A stretch of DNA of 18,308 nucleotides. Source: an uncultured Blautia sp. Lineage in GTDB: Bacteria > Bacillota > Clostridia > Lachnospirales > Lachnospiraceae. Every line of letters starts with the position of its first letter. The first letter of the stretch is position 1. The translations under genes and the position numbers were made by a program. The stretch covers positions 1 through 18,308 of the forward strand of contig URYM01000012.1 in the NCBI GenBank assembly GCA_900552095.1, given 5' to 3'. The notes under the pieces are model-generated. The model made no database searches. It saw nothing but the letters and a program-made list of their open reading frames with translations, and had not been told where the DNA came from. Shown here in pieces: positions 1 to 6,754 of the stretch.

Positions 1-31
1 TCGTGGGCTCGGAGATGTGTATAAGAGACAG
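1..31 (+). other. Nextera transposase adapter (read-2 side), not genomic
   Basis: The first 31 bases match the Illumina Nextera read-2 transposase adapter without its first three bases, ending in the 19-bp mosaic end (AGATGTGTATAAGAGACAG). This is library-preparation sequence left on the contig. Genomic sequence starts at base 32. The match is from memory of the adapter sequence and is exact over its whole length. Confidence 0.97.
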
Positions 32-52
32 AATCCCCCCTCCGTCCGGCGC

Positions 53-196
53 CTACTCCTTCTGATAAGCCACCAGAGCAATATTCCAGTATCCCATGGA
101 ATTTAACTCCCGCTCAAATTCCGTCAGTTTTTCCTGACAGCATTCCGGAAGCTCAGCCAGCTTAAATTCTGTCTGTTTTTCATCTTCCTGCCTCAT
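53..196 (-). CDS. small hypothetical protein, 47 aa
   Basis: I do not recognise this protein. It is a 47-residue, charged, mostly helical-looking peptide, with a hydrophilic start (MRQEDEKQTEF), a middle containing LPECCQEKLTEFE, and a C-terminus ending in an aromatic/hydrophobic patch (MGYWNIALVAYQKE). There is no signal peptide or clear membrane segment. The frame is open upstream to 271, but the ATG at 194-196 is preferred because GAGGAGGG lies six bases ahead of it; the ATG at 215-217 has no good ribosome site. It lies downstream of alaA in the same direction, after a possible terminator. A sigma-G-like promoter at 224-254 would give a leader of about 20 bases, so forespore expression is possible. 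Reality as a gene rests on the ribosome site and the coherent composition, not on homology. Confidence 0.6.
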   Translation of the reverse strand: MRQEDEKQTEFKLAELPECCQEKLTEFERELNSMGYWNIALVAYQKE

Positions 197-223
197 TTTT
201 TCCCTCCTCTCACGCATTTTCTT

Positions 224-254
224 TAGTATGCGCAAAAAAGAGCCCCCGCATACC
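224..254 (-). promoter_or_regulatory. candidate forespore (sigma-G/F type) promoter for the 47-aa gene
   Basis: On the minus strand, CATACTA (224-230) equals the known sigma-G -10 consensus. Eighteen bases upstream is GGTATG (249-254), which keeps only GTAT of the TGNATA/GTATA -35 motif. The distance to the ribosome site and ATG at 196 is suitable. The GC-rich spacer overlaps terminator-like hairpins, so this is tentative. Confidence 0.3.
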
Positions 255-282
255 TGCGGATGCCTGAACATGCAGGCCCCGC
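234..282 (-). terminator. possible terminator after alaA
   Basis: Downstream of alaA the minus strand carries an imperfect stem (GCGG/GCCTG arms, 256-282), then a short CCGCA-TGCGG stem (246-259), GGGCTC and six T's (234-239). The two stems compete for bases and the long one is 16 bases from the T run, so this is not a textbook terminator. It is the best candidate in the 316-to-196 gap. Confidence 0.4.
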
Positions 283-315
283 TTTCTGTAGTGACTCTCT
301 TCTCTTTCCAATCCT

Positions 316-1533
316 TTAATTCTGATGATATGTCTCCAGGAAATCTCCCAGCTCGTTCATCGCTTTTATCAGATCCATTTTTCTCGGCAGATATACGATC
401 CGGAAATGATCCGGCTCCACCCAGTTAAATCCGCTTCCCTGCACAATCAGGATCCGTTTCTCCCGCAGAAGATCCAGTGCAAACTGCTCGTCGTTGGTGA
501 TGTTAAACCGTTTCGTATCGATCTTCGGGAAAATGTAAAAGGCAGCGCTTGGTTTCACAGCGGAAAGCCCCGGAATGTTCTGAACCGCCTCATAAACACA
601 TTCTCTCTGATCATAGATCCTTCCTCCGGGAACCAGATATTCCTCCACGCTCTGATACCCGCCCAGAGCCGTCTGCACAATAGCCTGCGCCGGCACATTG
701 GAGCAGAGGCGCATATTGGAGAGCATATTAAGCCCCTCAATATAACCCTTTGCTTTTTCTTTGGCGCCGCTTAAGATCATCCAGCCCACCCGGAATCCCG
801 CTACCATATGGGATTTGGAAAGCCCGCTGAACGTGACGCAGAAGACGTCCGGAGCCAGGGAAGCAATCGAAGTATGCTTCAGCCCGTCCATCACCAGACG
901 GTCATAGATCTCATCGCTGAAGATGATCAGCTCATGCTCCCGCGCGATCTCCACGATCTCTTCCAGGATCGAATCCGGATAAAGGGCGCCGGTGGGATTG
1001 TTGGGGTTAATGATTACAATAGCCTTAGTTCTGTCCGTGACCTTGCTTTTGATATCCTCAATATCCGGATACCAGTTTGACTGTTCATCACAGATATAGT
1101 GAACCACCTTGCCGCCGGACAGCGTCGCTGTTGCCGTCCACAGCGGATAATCGGGAGCCGGAATGAGGATCTCATCCCCGGTATTTAAAAGCGCCTGCAT
1201 ACAGAGATTGATCAGCTCGCTGACCCCGTTTCCAGTATAAATATCATTCACGTCCACACCGGGGATCTTCTTTAACTGCGCATACTGCATGATCGCCTTT
1301 CTGGCTGAGAAAAGTCCCCTGGAATCCGAATACCCCTGACACTCCCGGATGGAACGCCGCATATCCAGAATCACTTCCTCCGGAGCGTTGAACCCGAAGG
1401 GCGCGGGATTTCCGATATTCAGCTTCAGAATATGTTTTCCCTCTTCCTCCATCCGTCCAGCCTCATCCACCACCGGCCCTCTCACGTCATACAGCACATT
1501 ATCCAGTTTTGAGGACTTTTCAAATTTTCTCAT
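316..1533 (-). CDS. alaA: glutamate-pyruvate (alanine) aminotransferase AlaA
   Basis: PLP-dependent class I/II aminotransferase that interconverts pyruvate plus glutamate with alanine plus 2-oxoglutarate in the cytosol. From ATG 1531-1533 the protein is 405 aa, the same length as E. coli AlaA, and it matches that protein closely along its length (FEKSSKLDNV near the start, LNIGNPAPFGF at 38-48, INPNNPTG at 175-182). The PLP Schiff-base lysine is K240 in SGLSKSH, followed by R248 in GFRVGW. The frame is open 14 codons further upstream, but the chosen ATG has GGGGAG eight bases ahead and gives the family length. Its ATG overlaps the antiporter stop codon as ATGA, so it is translationally coupled as the last gene of the transporter operon. 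No frame damage is seen. Confidence 0.93.
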   Translation of the reverse strand: MRKFEKSSKLDNVLYDVRGPVVDEAGRMEEEGKHILKLNIGNPAPFGFNAPEEVILDMRRSIRECQGYSDSRGLFSARKAIMQYAQLKKIPGVDVNDIYTGNGVSELINLCMQALLNTGDEILIPAPDYPLWTATATLSGGKVVHYICDEQSNWYPDIEDIKSKVTDRTKAIVIINPNNPTGALYPDSILEEIVEIAREHELIIFSDEIYDRLVMDGLKHTSIASLAPDVFCVTFSGLSKSHMVAGFRVGWMILSGAKEKAKGYIEGLNMLSNMRLCSNVPAQAIVQTALGGYQSVEEYLVPGGRIYDQRECVYEAVQNIPGLSAVKPSAAFYIFPKIDTKRFNITNDEQFALDLLREKRILIVQGSGFNWVEPDHFRIVYLPRKMDLIKAMNELGDFLETYHQN

Positions 1534-2885
1534 TTTCTTTTCTCCCCTTTCCTGTTTTTCACAAACAGAATCCACACAAGTCCGCTTACTGCCATCAGAA
1601 TCGGATAAAAGCAGTACGGAATAATATCAAAAGGCGTCATGGCAACTCCGCTCACTGCCGTAGCCAGACTGGCTGCCGACAGCAGCTGCGCCCCGTAGGG
1701 AATCAGCCCCTGCCCCACCGAGGTGAACATATCCAGAAGAGAGGCGCTTCTCCTGGGACTGATATCAAATTCCTCGCTGATCTCCTTGGCAATCGGTCCC
1801 GCCATCACGATAGCCACCGTATTATTTGCCGTACACAGATCGATCAGAAGAGCAAGAGACGCAATTCCCAGCTCTCCGCCCCGTTTTCCCTTTACCCGTT
1901 TCTTAATAAAATCCAGGATAAACTGGATTCCGCCCATCTCTCTTACCAGAGAGACAATACAGGCCACCACAAGGGAAATCACCGTGATGTCATACATACC
2001 CATGATTCCGCCGGAATTGTCCATCTGCGGCCCCTGCGCCACCACCTTGAACATATCTGCCGGAAGAATAGAACCGGTAGCCACGCCCACGATCAGGGAG
2101 AGCACCGTTCCTCCGATCAGCACCAGAAAGACGTTAAATCCGATCAGCGCTCCCACCAGCACTACCACATAGGGCAGTACCTTCCAGAGATTGTAAGAGA
2201 GTTCTTCTTCCAGAACAAAATCGCCGCCGCTTGCAAGCACCAGGAATAAAACCATAGTCACCAGCGCCGCCGGAAGCACAATAAGAAAATTCTCCCGGAA
2301 TTTATCTTTCATCTCACAGCCCTGGGTTTTTACCGCCGCAATGGTCGTGTCCGAGATCATAGAGAGGTTATCTCCAAACATCGCCCCGCACATCACCGCG
2401 CCCACGCAGAGCGCCATGGAATACCCGGTTTTCTGGGCGATTCCCACCGCAATGGGGGCCAGCGCCGCGATCGTCCCCATGGAAGTACCCATAGATACGG
2501 AAATAAAGCAGCCAATGATGAAAAGCCCCACCACCGCCACTCCGGAAGGCAGAATGGAAAGACCCAGATTCACTGTGGAATCTGCTCCGCCCGCTGCTGT
2601 AACAGCCCCGGAGAAAGCTCCTGCCGCCAGAAAGATCAGGCACATGGTAATAATATTGTCATCTCCCACACCCTTCGCAATCATATGGATCTTTTCATTA
2701 AATGTGTGCTTCCGATCCTGCAGAAAGGCCACAAAGAGGGCGATCAGAAATGCCAGTATTGCCGGCATACTGTAGAAATCACCGCTGATAAATCCCGCTC
2801 CCAGAAAAAATACCAGGAAAACTCCGATCGGCAGCAGAGCCGCCGCACTTCCTTTTTGCGTCTGAATCTTATTTTTCTCTTCCAT
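1530..2885 (-). CDS. NhaC-family Na+/H+ (or substrate/cation) antiporter
   Basis: Integral membrane antiporter of 451 aa in the NhaC family, which includes Na+/H+ antiporters and the malate/lactate exchanger MleN. The sequence has about eleven hydrophobic segments, beginning LLPIGVFLVFFLGAGF near residue 17. It carries the family's conserved polar membrane stretches ISVSMGTSMGT and GAMFGDNLSMISDTT in the first half, and LLIDLCTANNTVAIV with a following SVGQGLIPYGAQ stretch in the second. The start at 2885 has AGGGGAG a few bases upstream. It begins 26 bases after the ABC ATPase and overlaps alaA by 4 bases, so it belongs to the ABC-antiporter-alaA operon. That context hints at an amino-acid-related substrate, but the transported solute cannot be read from sequence. 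Confidence 0.85.
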   Translation of the reverse strand: MEEKNKIQTQKGSAAALLPIGVFLVFFLGAGFISGDFYSMPAILAFLIALFVAFLQDRKHTFNEKIHMIAKGVGDDNIITMCLIFLAAGAFSGAVTAAGGADSTVNLGLSILPSGVAVVGLFIIGCFISVSMGTSMGTIAALAPIAVGIAQKTGYSMALCVGAVMCGAMFGDNLSMISDTTIAAVKTQGCEMKDKFRENFLIVLPAALVTMVLFLVLASGGDFVLEEELSYNLWKVLPYVVVLVGALIGFNVFLVLIGGTVLSLIVGVATGSILPADMFKVVAQGPQMDNSGGIMGMYDITVISLVVACIVSLVREMGGIQFILDFIKKRVKGKRGGELGIASLALLIDLCTANNTVAIVMAGPIAKEISEEFDISPRRSASLLDMFTSVGQGLIPYGAQLLSAASLATAVSGVAMTPFDIIPYCFYPILMAVSGLVWILFVKNRKGEKRK

Positions 2886-2911
2886 ACGCTCCCCTATCGT
2901 TCTTTTTATTT

Positions 2912-3706
2912 TCAGGCCAGCATCATCCTGTCATTGGCAAATTCGCCCCCGCTGGCCTGTTCAAACTTGGCCAGCAGATCTGATACCTGAAGTTTTTTCT
3001 TTTCTTCCCCCGACACATCGTAGATCACCCGTCCCTCGTGCATCATGATCAGGCGGTTGCCCATGCGGATCGCGTCCTTCATATTGTGCGTAACCATCAT
3101 GGCGGTCAGATTGTTCTCCGCGATCATGCGGTCCGTCAGCTCCAGAACCTTCGCCGCAGTCTTGGGATCCAGAGCTGCCGTATGCTCATCCAGGAGCAGA
3201 AGATCCGGTTTCTTCAAGGTGGCCATCAGCAGGGTCAGCGCCTGTCTCTGTCCTCCGGAGAGCAGTCCTACTTTGGCGCTCATACGCTCCTCCAGCCCCA
3301 GTCCCAGAGCCGCCAGCGCCTCCTTATAAACTGCCTGTTCCTTTTTCGTGACGCCCCAGCCCAGCCCTCTTCTTTTGCCCCGGCGCATAGCCAGCGCCAG
3401 ATTCTCCTGGATCTCCATCCCGGCTGCCGTTCCCTTCATGGGATCCTGAAACACTCTCCCGAGATAGCGGGCTCTTCTGTGTTCCGGCATATGGGTCAGG
3501 TTTTCTCCATTTAGCACGACCTTCCCCTGGTCAATGGGATATACCCCGGCGATCATGTTTAACGTAGTGGATTTTCCCGCGCCGTTTCCGCCTATGATCG
3601 TCACAAAATCTCCGTCCTTCAGATGCAGGTTAACCCCGTTTAAAGCCGGCTTCTCATTTACCGTTCCTCTGTTAAATGTTTTTCTCACATTTATTAATTC
3701 CAGCAT
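2912..3706 (-). CDS. ABC transporter ATP-binding protein (TrpX-type importer)
   Basis: Cytoplasmic ATPase of a solute-binding-protein-dependent importer, 264 aa. All ABC motifs are present: Walker A GGNGAGKST (39-47), Q-loop Q87 in VFQDP, signature LSGGQ (149-153), Walker B LLLLDE (169-174) and switch histidine H207. After the catalytic Glu comes His instead of the usual Pro (LDEHTAALDP), which I recall as typical of this importer subfamily. The ATG directly abuts the permease stop codon (TAA then ATG), so the two are coupled. With the permease and lipoprotein upstream it forms a complete transporter. Confidence 0.92.
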   Translation of the reverse strand: MLELINVRKTFNRGTVNEKPALNGVNLHLKDGDFVTIIGGNGAGKSTTLNMIAGVYPIDQGKVVLNGENLTHMPEHRRARYLGRVFQDPMKGTAAGMEIQENLALAMRRGKRRGLGWGVTKKEQAVYKEALAALGLGLEERMSAKVGLLSGGQRQALTLLMATLKKPDLLLLDEHTAALDPKTAAKVLELTDRMIAENNLTAMMVTHNMKDAIRMGNRLIMMHEGRVIYDVSGEEKKKLQVSDLLAKFEQASGGEFANDRMMLA

Positions 3707-4621
3707 TTACTCGTCCCCCTCCACATATGACCGCTTCATCTTCCACTTCTGCATCAGAACGGGAACGCTCAGCGCAACCGCCACAAAGACGGCGGAAAAC
3801 AGTTTCATATCGTTGGCTTTCATGCCAAGGCGGAGCACAACAGCACGGATGGCAAAGTAAAGGACAGAGCCCACCACAGCCGAAGACAGTTTGCTTCCAA
3901 AGGAAATCAGTCTGCCCATAAGAACTTCGCCGATCACAATGGCCGCTAGCCCCACTACGATGGCTCCCACACCGCTGTTGATATCGCCGTATTTGTTCAT
4001 CTGAGCCACCAGGCCGCCGGAGAGTCCCACCAGACCGTTGCTGATCATAAGCGCCAGCATCTTCGTCCCTTTCGTATTTACCCCCAGCGCCCGGATCATA
4101 TCCTCATTATTTCCCGTGGCACGGAGCGCCGCTCCCACCTCAGTTCCAAAAAACCAGTAAAGAAGCAGGATCACTGCCGCGGCGATCAGAAGTCCCAGGA
4201 TCAGAACCACCGTCGCCTGGTTCATGCCGGTTTTATCCACCCATACACTGAAAATGGTATCCTTTTTCAGGATCGGCATATTGCTGGCACCGTCCAGGAT
4301 CCTCAGATTCACAGACCAGAGACCCAGCTGGGTGAGAATCCCCGCCAGGATCGCCGGGATCCCGCAGACGGTATGAAGAAAACCTGTAACCGCTCCGGCT
4401 GCCATCCCTGCCGCTCCGGCCAGCAGAGCCGCCAGAAGCGGGTTCATGTCATACTTTACGATCAGAAGGGCACATACCACACTGCCCAGGGCAAAACTTC
4501 CATCCACCGTAAGATCCGCAATATCCAGGATCTTATAGGTAATGTACACCCCCAGCACCATAATGCCCCAGATAATCCCCTGAGAAACTGCCCCTTCCAT
4601 AGAAACAAGAAAACCTGACAT
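3707..4621 (-). CDS. ABC transporter permease (TrpX-type importer)
   Basis: Membrane permease of 304 aa, of the branched-chain amino acid/ribose permease fold, with eight to ten hydrophobic segments. Family-typical stretches include KILDIADLTVDGSFALG near residues 30-46 and ALRATGNNEDMIRALGVNT in the middle, the cytoplasmic loop expected to contact the ATPase. A segment near the end is rich in V/A/L and is followed by a basic tail (QKWKMKRSYVEGDE). Ribosome site AGGAG lies six bases before the ATG at 4621. The binding-protein gene ends 114 bases upstream, with a hairpin in the gap that may lower permease expression relative to the lipoprotein. Confidence 0.9.
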   Translation of the reverse strand: MSGFLVSMEGAVSQGIIWGIMVLGVYITYKILDIADLTVDGSFALGSVVCALLIVKYDMNPLLAALLAGAAGMAAGAVTGFLHTVCGIPAILAGILTQLGLWSVNLRILDGASNMPILKKDTIFSVWVDKTGMNQATVVLILGLLIAAAVILLLYWFFGTEVGAALRATGNNEDMIRALGVNTKGTKMLALMISNGLVGLSGGLVAQMNKYGDINSGVGAIVVGLAAIVIGEVLMGRLISFGSKLSSAVVGSVLYFAIRAVVLRLGMKANDMKLFSAVFVAVALSVPVLMQKWKMKRSYVEGDE

Positions 4622-4644
4622 CTCTATCTCCTATCCCCGGATCT

Positions 4645-4707
4645 AAAAGTCAAGAGAAGGCCGCCGCAGAATGTATCTGCCTTGTACCTTCCGCCACAGC
4701 CTCTCTT
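4645..4707 (-). terminator. possible leaky terminator or stabilising hairpin inside the ABC operon
   Basis: In the gap between binding protein and permease, minus-strand arms AAGAGA-GGC and GCC-T-TCTCTT (4652-4707) pair with one bulge, enclosing a smaller GCAGA-TCTGC stem. The sequence after it is GACTTTT. The T run is short, so partial termination or mRNA-end protection of the lipoprotein message is more likely than full termination. Confidence 0.35.
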
Positions 4708-4735
4708 ACCTTTTACATTCGATTTTGTTATTTTA

Positions 4736-5743
4736 TCACGCTAAACCGGAAACGTCAATTCCCAGCAGTTCTGCCGTATCTTCATTTACTACTAATTTCA
4801 GCTCCTCCTCCGGCAGATATCCGATGGGCAGATCCCCCGGCTCGGCCTCTCCCTTCAGAATCTTCACGGCCATCTCACCGGCCATGTGTCCGATCTCATA
4901 ATAGTCGATGCTGTAAGTGGCCAGTCCTCCGGCCGTCACCATATTCTCCTCACCGCAGATCGTGGGAAGTTTGTTTTCGTTGGCAATCATAGCCACCGTG
5001 GCCATTGCATTGGAGATCACGTTGTCCGTGGGCACATAGATCGCATCCACTTTCCCCACCATGGACTCCACCACCGTCTGGATCTCACCGGAATTGGCCA
5101 CCGTGTAATCCACCGTCTCAATTCCTGCTTTTTTGCAGGTTTCTGCCACCAGTTCCGCCTGCAGCTTGGAGTTGGCCTCCGCAGAACAGTAAAGAACAGC
5201 CACTTTCTTCGCATCGGGAATCAGCTGCTGCAAAAGCTCCACCTGCTTCTCCACCGGATTCATATCGGAAGTTCCGGTCACATTCCCTCCCGGCGCCTCG
5301 TTGCTCTCCACCAGATCTGCCTCTGCCGGATCCGTCACTGCCGTCAGAACCACCGGAATCTCCGAAGTAAGTCCCGCTACTGCCTGTGCTGCCGGCGTAG
5401 CAATGGTAAAGATCAGATCCTTCTTATCATCTACCATCTTCTGACCGATTGTCAGTGTGGCACTGCTGTCACCGGAAGCATTCTGCTGATCGATCTCGCA
5501 GTCCAGTCCCGACTCCTCAAGCGCGGCCACAAACCCTTCGTTGGCCTCATCAAGAGCCGCATGCTGGGTATACTGGAACACACCGATCTGATACGTCTTT
5601 CCATCCCCGGAATCCTCCGCTGTCCCGCCGGAAGCCGCCGGTTCCCCCTCTTTCTTATCTCCGCCGCAGCCAGTCAGAGCCGCAGCTGCCATCACTGCCG
5701 TCAGCGTCACCGCCGCATACTTCTTCCAGAATTTCTTTTTCAT
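4736..5743 (-). CDS. ABC transporter substrate-binding lipoprotein (TrpX/CD0873 family)
   Basis: Membrane-anchored extracytoplasmic binding protein of 335 aa. It has a basic N-terminus, a hydrophobic stretch and a lipobox ending ALTGC, with lipidated Cys26, then a Gly/Glu/Ser-rich linker to about residue 48. The mature part starts YQIGVFQYTQHAALDEANEG, the opening of the PF04392 (ABC_sub_bind) fold, and contains ENKLPTICGEENMVTAGGLA-type ligand-side loops. Known members of the family bind tryptophan (streptococcal TrpX) or tyrosine (C. difficile CD0873), so an aromatic or other amino acid is a reasonable guess but is not shown here. GGAGGAG lies about six bases before the ATG. First gene of the operon, behind a strong sigma-A promoter. 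Confidence 0.92.
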   Translation of the reverse strand: MKKKFWKKYAAVTLTAVMAAAALTGCGGDKKEGEPAASGGTAEDSGDGKTYQIGVFQYTQHAALDEANEGFVAALEESGLDCEIDQQNASGDSSATLTIGQKMVDDKKDLIFTIATPAAQAVAGLTSEIPVVLTAVTDPAEADLVESNEAPGGNVTGTSDMNPVEKQVELLQQLIPDAKKVAVLYCSAEANSKLQAELVAETCKKAGIETVDYTVANSGEIQTVVESMVGKVDAIYVPTDNVISNAMATVAMIANENKLPTICGEENMVTAGGLATYSIDYYEIGHMAGEMAVKILKGEAEPGDLPIGYLPEEELKLVVNEDTAELLGIDVSGLA

Positions 5744-5802
5744 AATCCCACTCCTCCACTTTAACTTTCTACACTTTAAACCATTAAAGTTTTATGGGTA
5801 AA

Positions 5803-5831
5803 ATTATAGCAGTATGATTCTTTGAAGTCAA
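5803..5831 (-). promoter_or_regulatory. sigma-A promoter of the ABC-nhaC-alaA operon
   Basis: Minus strand: -35 TTGACT (5826-5831), 17-base spacer, -10 TATAAT (5803-5808). This is close to consensus and sits just past the nrdR stop codon, with a leader of roughly 50 bases to the lipoprotein ATG. No terminator separates it from nrdR, so some read-through from nrdR is possible. Confidence 0.88.
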
Positions 5832-5833
5832 TT

Positions 5834-6283
5834 CTAATTTAACATTTTTTTCAATTCATCCATAAAAGTATTCACATCTTTAAATTCCCGATATACCGAC
5901 GCAAAACGGACATATGCCACCGAATCCAGATTCTTTAATTTATTCATCACGATCGTTCCGATTTCTGTACTCGGTATCTCTCTGTCCTCACGGCTGAAAA
6001 TTTCTGCCTCCACCTCATCGATCAGCGCTGTGATCTGCTTGGCCGGAATGGGTCTTTTGTGGCAGGCCCGCAGGATGCCTCCCTCAATTTTGGATCTGTC
6101 ATACTGCTCCCGGTTCATATCTTTTTTAATCACGATCAGCGGTATCGTCTCCACTTTCTCATATGTTGTAAAACGTTTGCCGCATTCGTCACACTGACGT
6201 CTTCTGCGGATGGCATTGTTGTCCTCCACCGGCCGTGAGTCCACAACCCTTGTGTTATCCTGATTGCAAAATGGACATTTCAT
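5834..6283 (-). CDS. nrdR: transcriptional repressor NrdR
   Basis: Cytosolic Zn/ATP-cone repressor of ribonucleotide reductase genes; it senses ATP/dATP through its ATP-cone. The protein is 149 aa, the standard length. The zinc ribbon uses C3, C6, C31 and C34 (MKCPFCNQDN... and QCDECGKRF), with the family-typical VVDSR and AIRRRRQC between them. The ATP-cone begins around residue 47 (PLIVIKKDMNREQYDRSKI) and runs to about 137. It has its own sigma-A promoter and a GGGGGA ribosome site. It is divergent from ylmC. No ribonucleotide reductase gene is in the window. Confidence 0.96.
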   Translation of the reverse strand: MKCPFCNQDNTRVVDSRPVEDNNAIRRRRQCDECGKRFTTYEKVETIPLIVIKKDMNREQYDRSKIEGGILRACHKRPIPAKQITALIDEVEAEIFSREDREIPSTEIGTIVMNKLKNLDSVAYVRFASVYREFKDVNTFMDELKKMLN

Positions 6284-6318
6284 ACAATATATCCCCCGTA
6301 CTTCCCAAAGTTTTTTTC

Positions 6319-6347
6319 AGTATAATACATTCCCCGCCCTCCGTCAA
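6319..6347 (-). promoter_or_regulatory. sigma-A promoter of nrdR
   Basis: Minus strand: -35 TTGACG (6342-6347), 17-base spacer, -10 TATACT (6319-6324). Both hexamers are one base off consensus and the spacing is ideal. The leader to the nrdR ATG is about 30 bases. Confidence 0.8.
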
Positions 6348-6378
6348 ACATAACATAAAAGAAAAGGGTTCTGTGATC

Positions 6379-6636
6379 ATGCGCGTATGCGAACTGAAAC
6401 AAAAAGAAGTGATCAACTGCTGCACCTGCAGAAATCTGGGCTGCCCGGTGGACCTCTCCTTCGACTGTAAAACCGGCTGCATCAAAGCCCTGATCCTCCC
6501 CGGGCCCGGAAAGGTTTTCTGTCTTCTGGGCCGGGAGAGCGAGTACATCATTCCCTGGGAGTGCGTCCGCCAGGTCGGAGAGGATATCATTCTGGTTGAG
6601 ATCCGGGAGGACAGCTGCCTGCACGACTGCACCTGA
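6379..6636 (+). CDS. ylmC: YlmC/YmxH-family PRC-barrel sporulation-associated protein
   Basis: The only recognised plus-strand gene. It encodes 85 aa of the YlmC/YmxH family (PRC-barrel fold), found in endospore formers; the molecular role is not established. Family marks are the start MRVCELKQKEVIN, the LILPGPGKVF stretch (38-47), EYIIPWECVRQVGEDIILVE (55-74). The frame is open to 6235, but ATG 6379 gives the family start and has AAAGGG about ten bases upstream; an in-frame GTG at 6373 is a weaker alternative. The protein holds eleven cysteines (4, 14, 15, 17, 22, 30, 34, 48, 62, 80, 84), far more than I recall for relatives, including CCxC at 14-17 and CLHDC at 80-84. It is followed by a strong terminator. 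Confidence 0.85.
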   Translation: MRVCELKQKEVINCCTCRNLGCPVDLSFDCKTGCIKALILPGPGKVFCLLGRESEYIIPWECVRQVGEDIILVEIREDSCLHDCT

Positions 6637-6649
6637 GACACACCTTTAC

Positions 6650-6714
6650 AAGACAGAAGAAACGAAGGGATGCAGATCTTCCGACCCGCATCCCTTCGTT
6701 TCTTCTGTCTTTTT
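6650..6714 (+). terminator. strong rho-independent terminator, 24-bp perfect stem
   Basis: Arms 6650-6673 and 6688-6711 are perfectly complementary over 24 bases, with a 14-base loop and T's continuing to 6714. It lies 13 bases after ylmC and between convergent ylmC and the HPr-like gene. The plus-strand T run is the better one; on the minus strand the stem is followed by GTAAAGG, so termination there would rely on the pyrimidine-rich arm. Confidence 0.92.
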
Positions 6715-6754
6715 ACTATGTATCATAAAATCGACTGATATTGTCTGTCTTTAT

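Noticed and set aside
1509..2249. 246-codon plus-strand ORF over alaA/nhaC
   Set aside because: Antisense shadow of the antiporter gene with low-complexity His/Arg/Gln composition.
2912..3706. His after the Walker B Glu (LDEH) as a defective ATPase
   Set aside because: The catalytic Glu and all other motifs are intact, and I recall this His as normal for the importer subfamily.
4886..5764. 292-codon plus-strand ORF opposite the binding-protein gene
   Set aside because: It lies antisense to a clearly real lipoprotein gene, is rich in His/Arg/Cys with no family resemblance, and has no good ribosome site.
6321..6326. Plus-strand TATAAT as a ylmC promoter
   Set aside because: No acceptable -35 is found 16-18 bases upstream (GTACTT at best). 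The same bases form the -10 of a better minus-strand promoter for nrdR.
6284..6330. NrdR-box autoregulation site in front of nrdR
   Set aside because: Only AT-rich fragments such as ACAATATAT resemble half a box; two boxes at helical spacing are not present.
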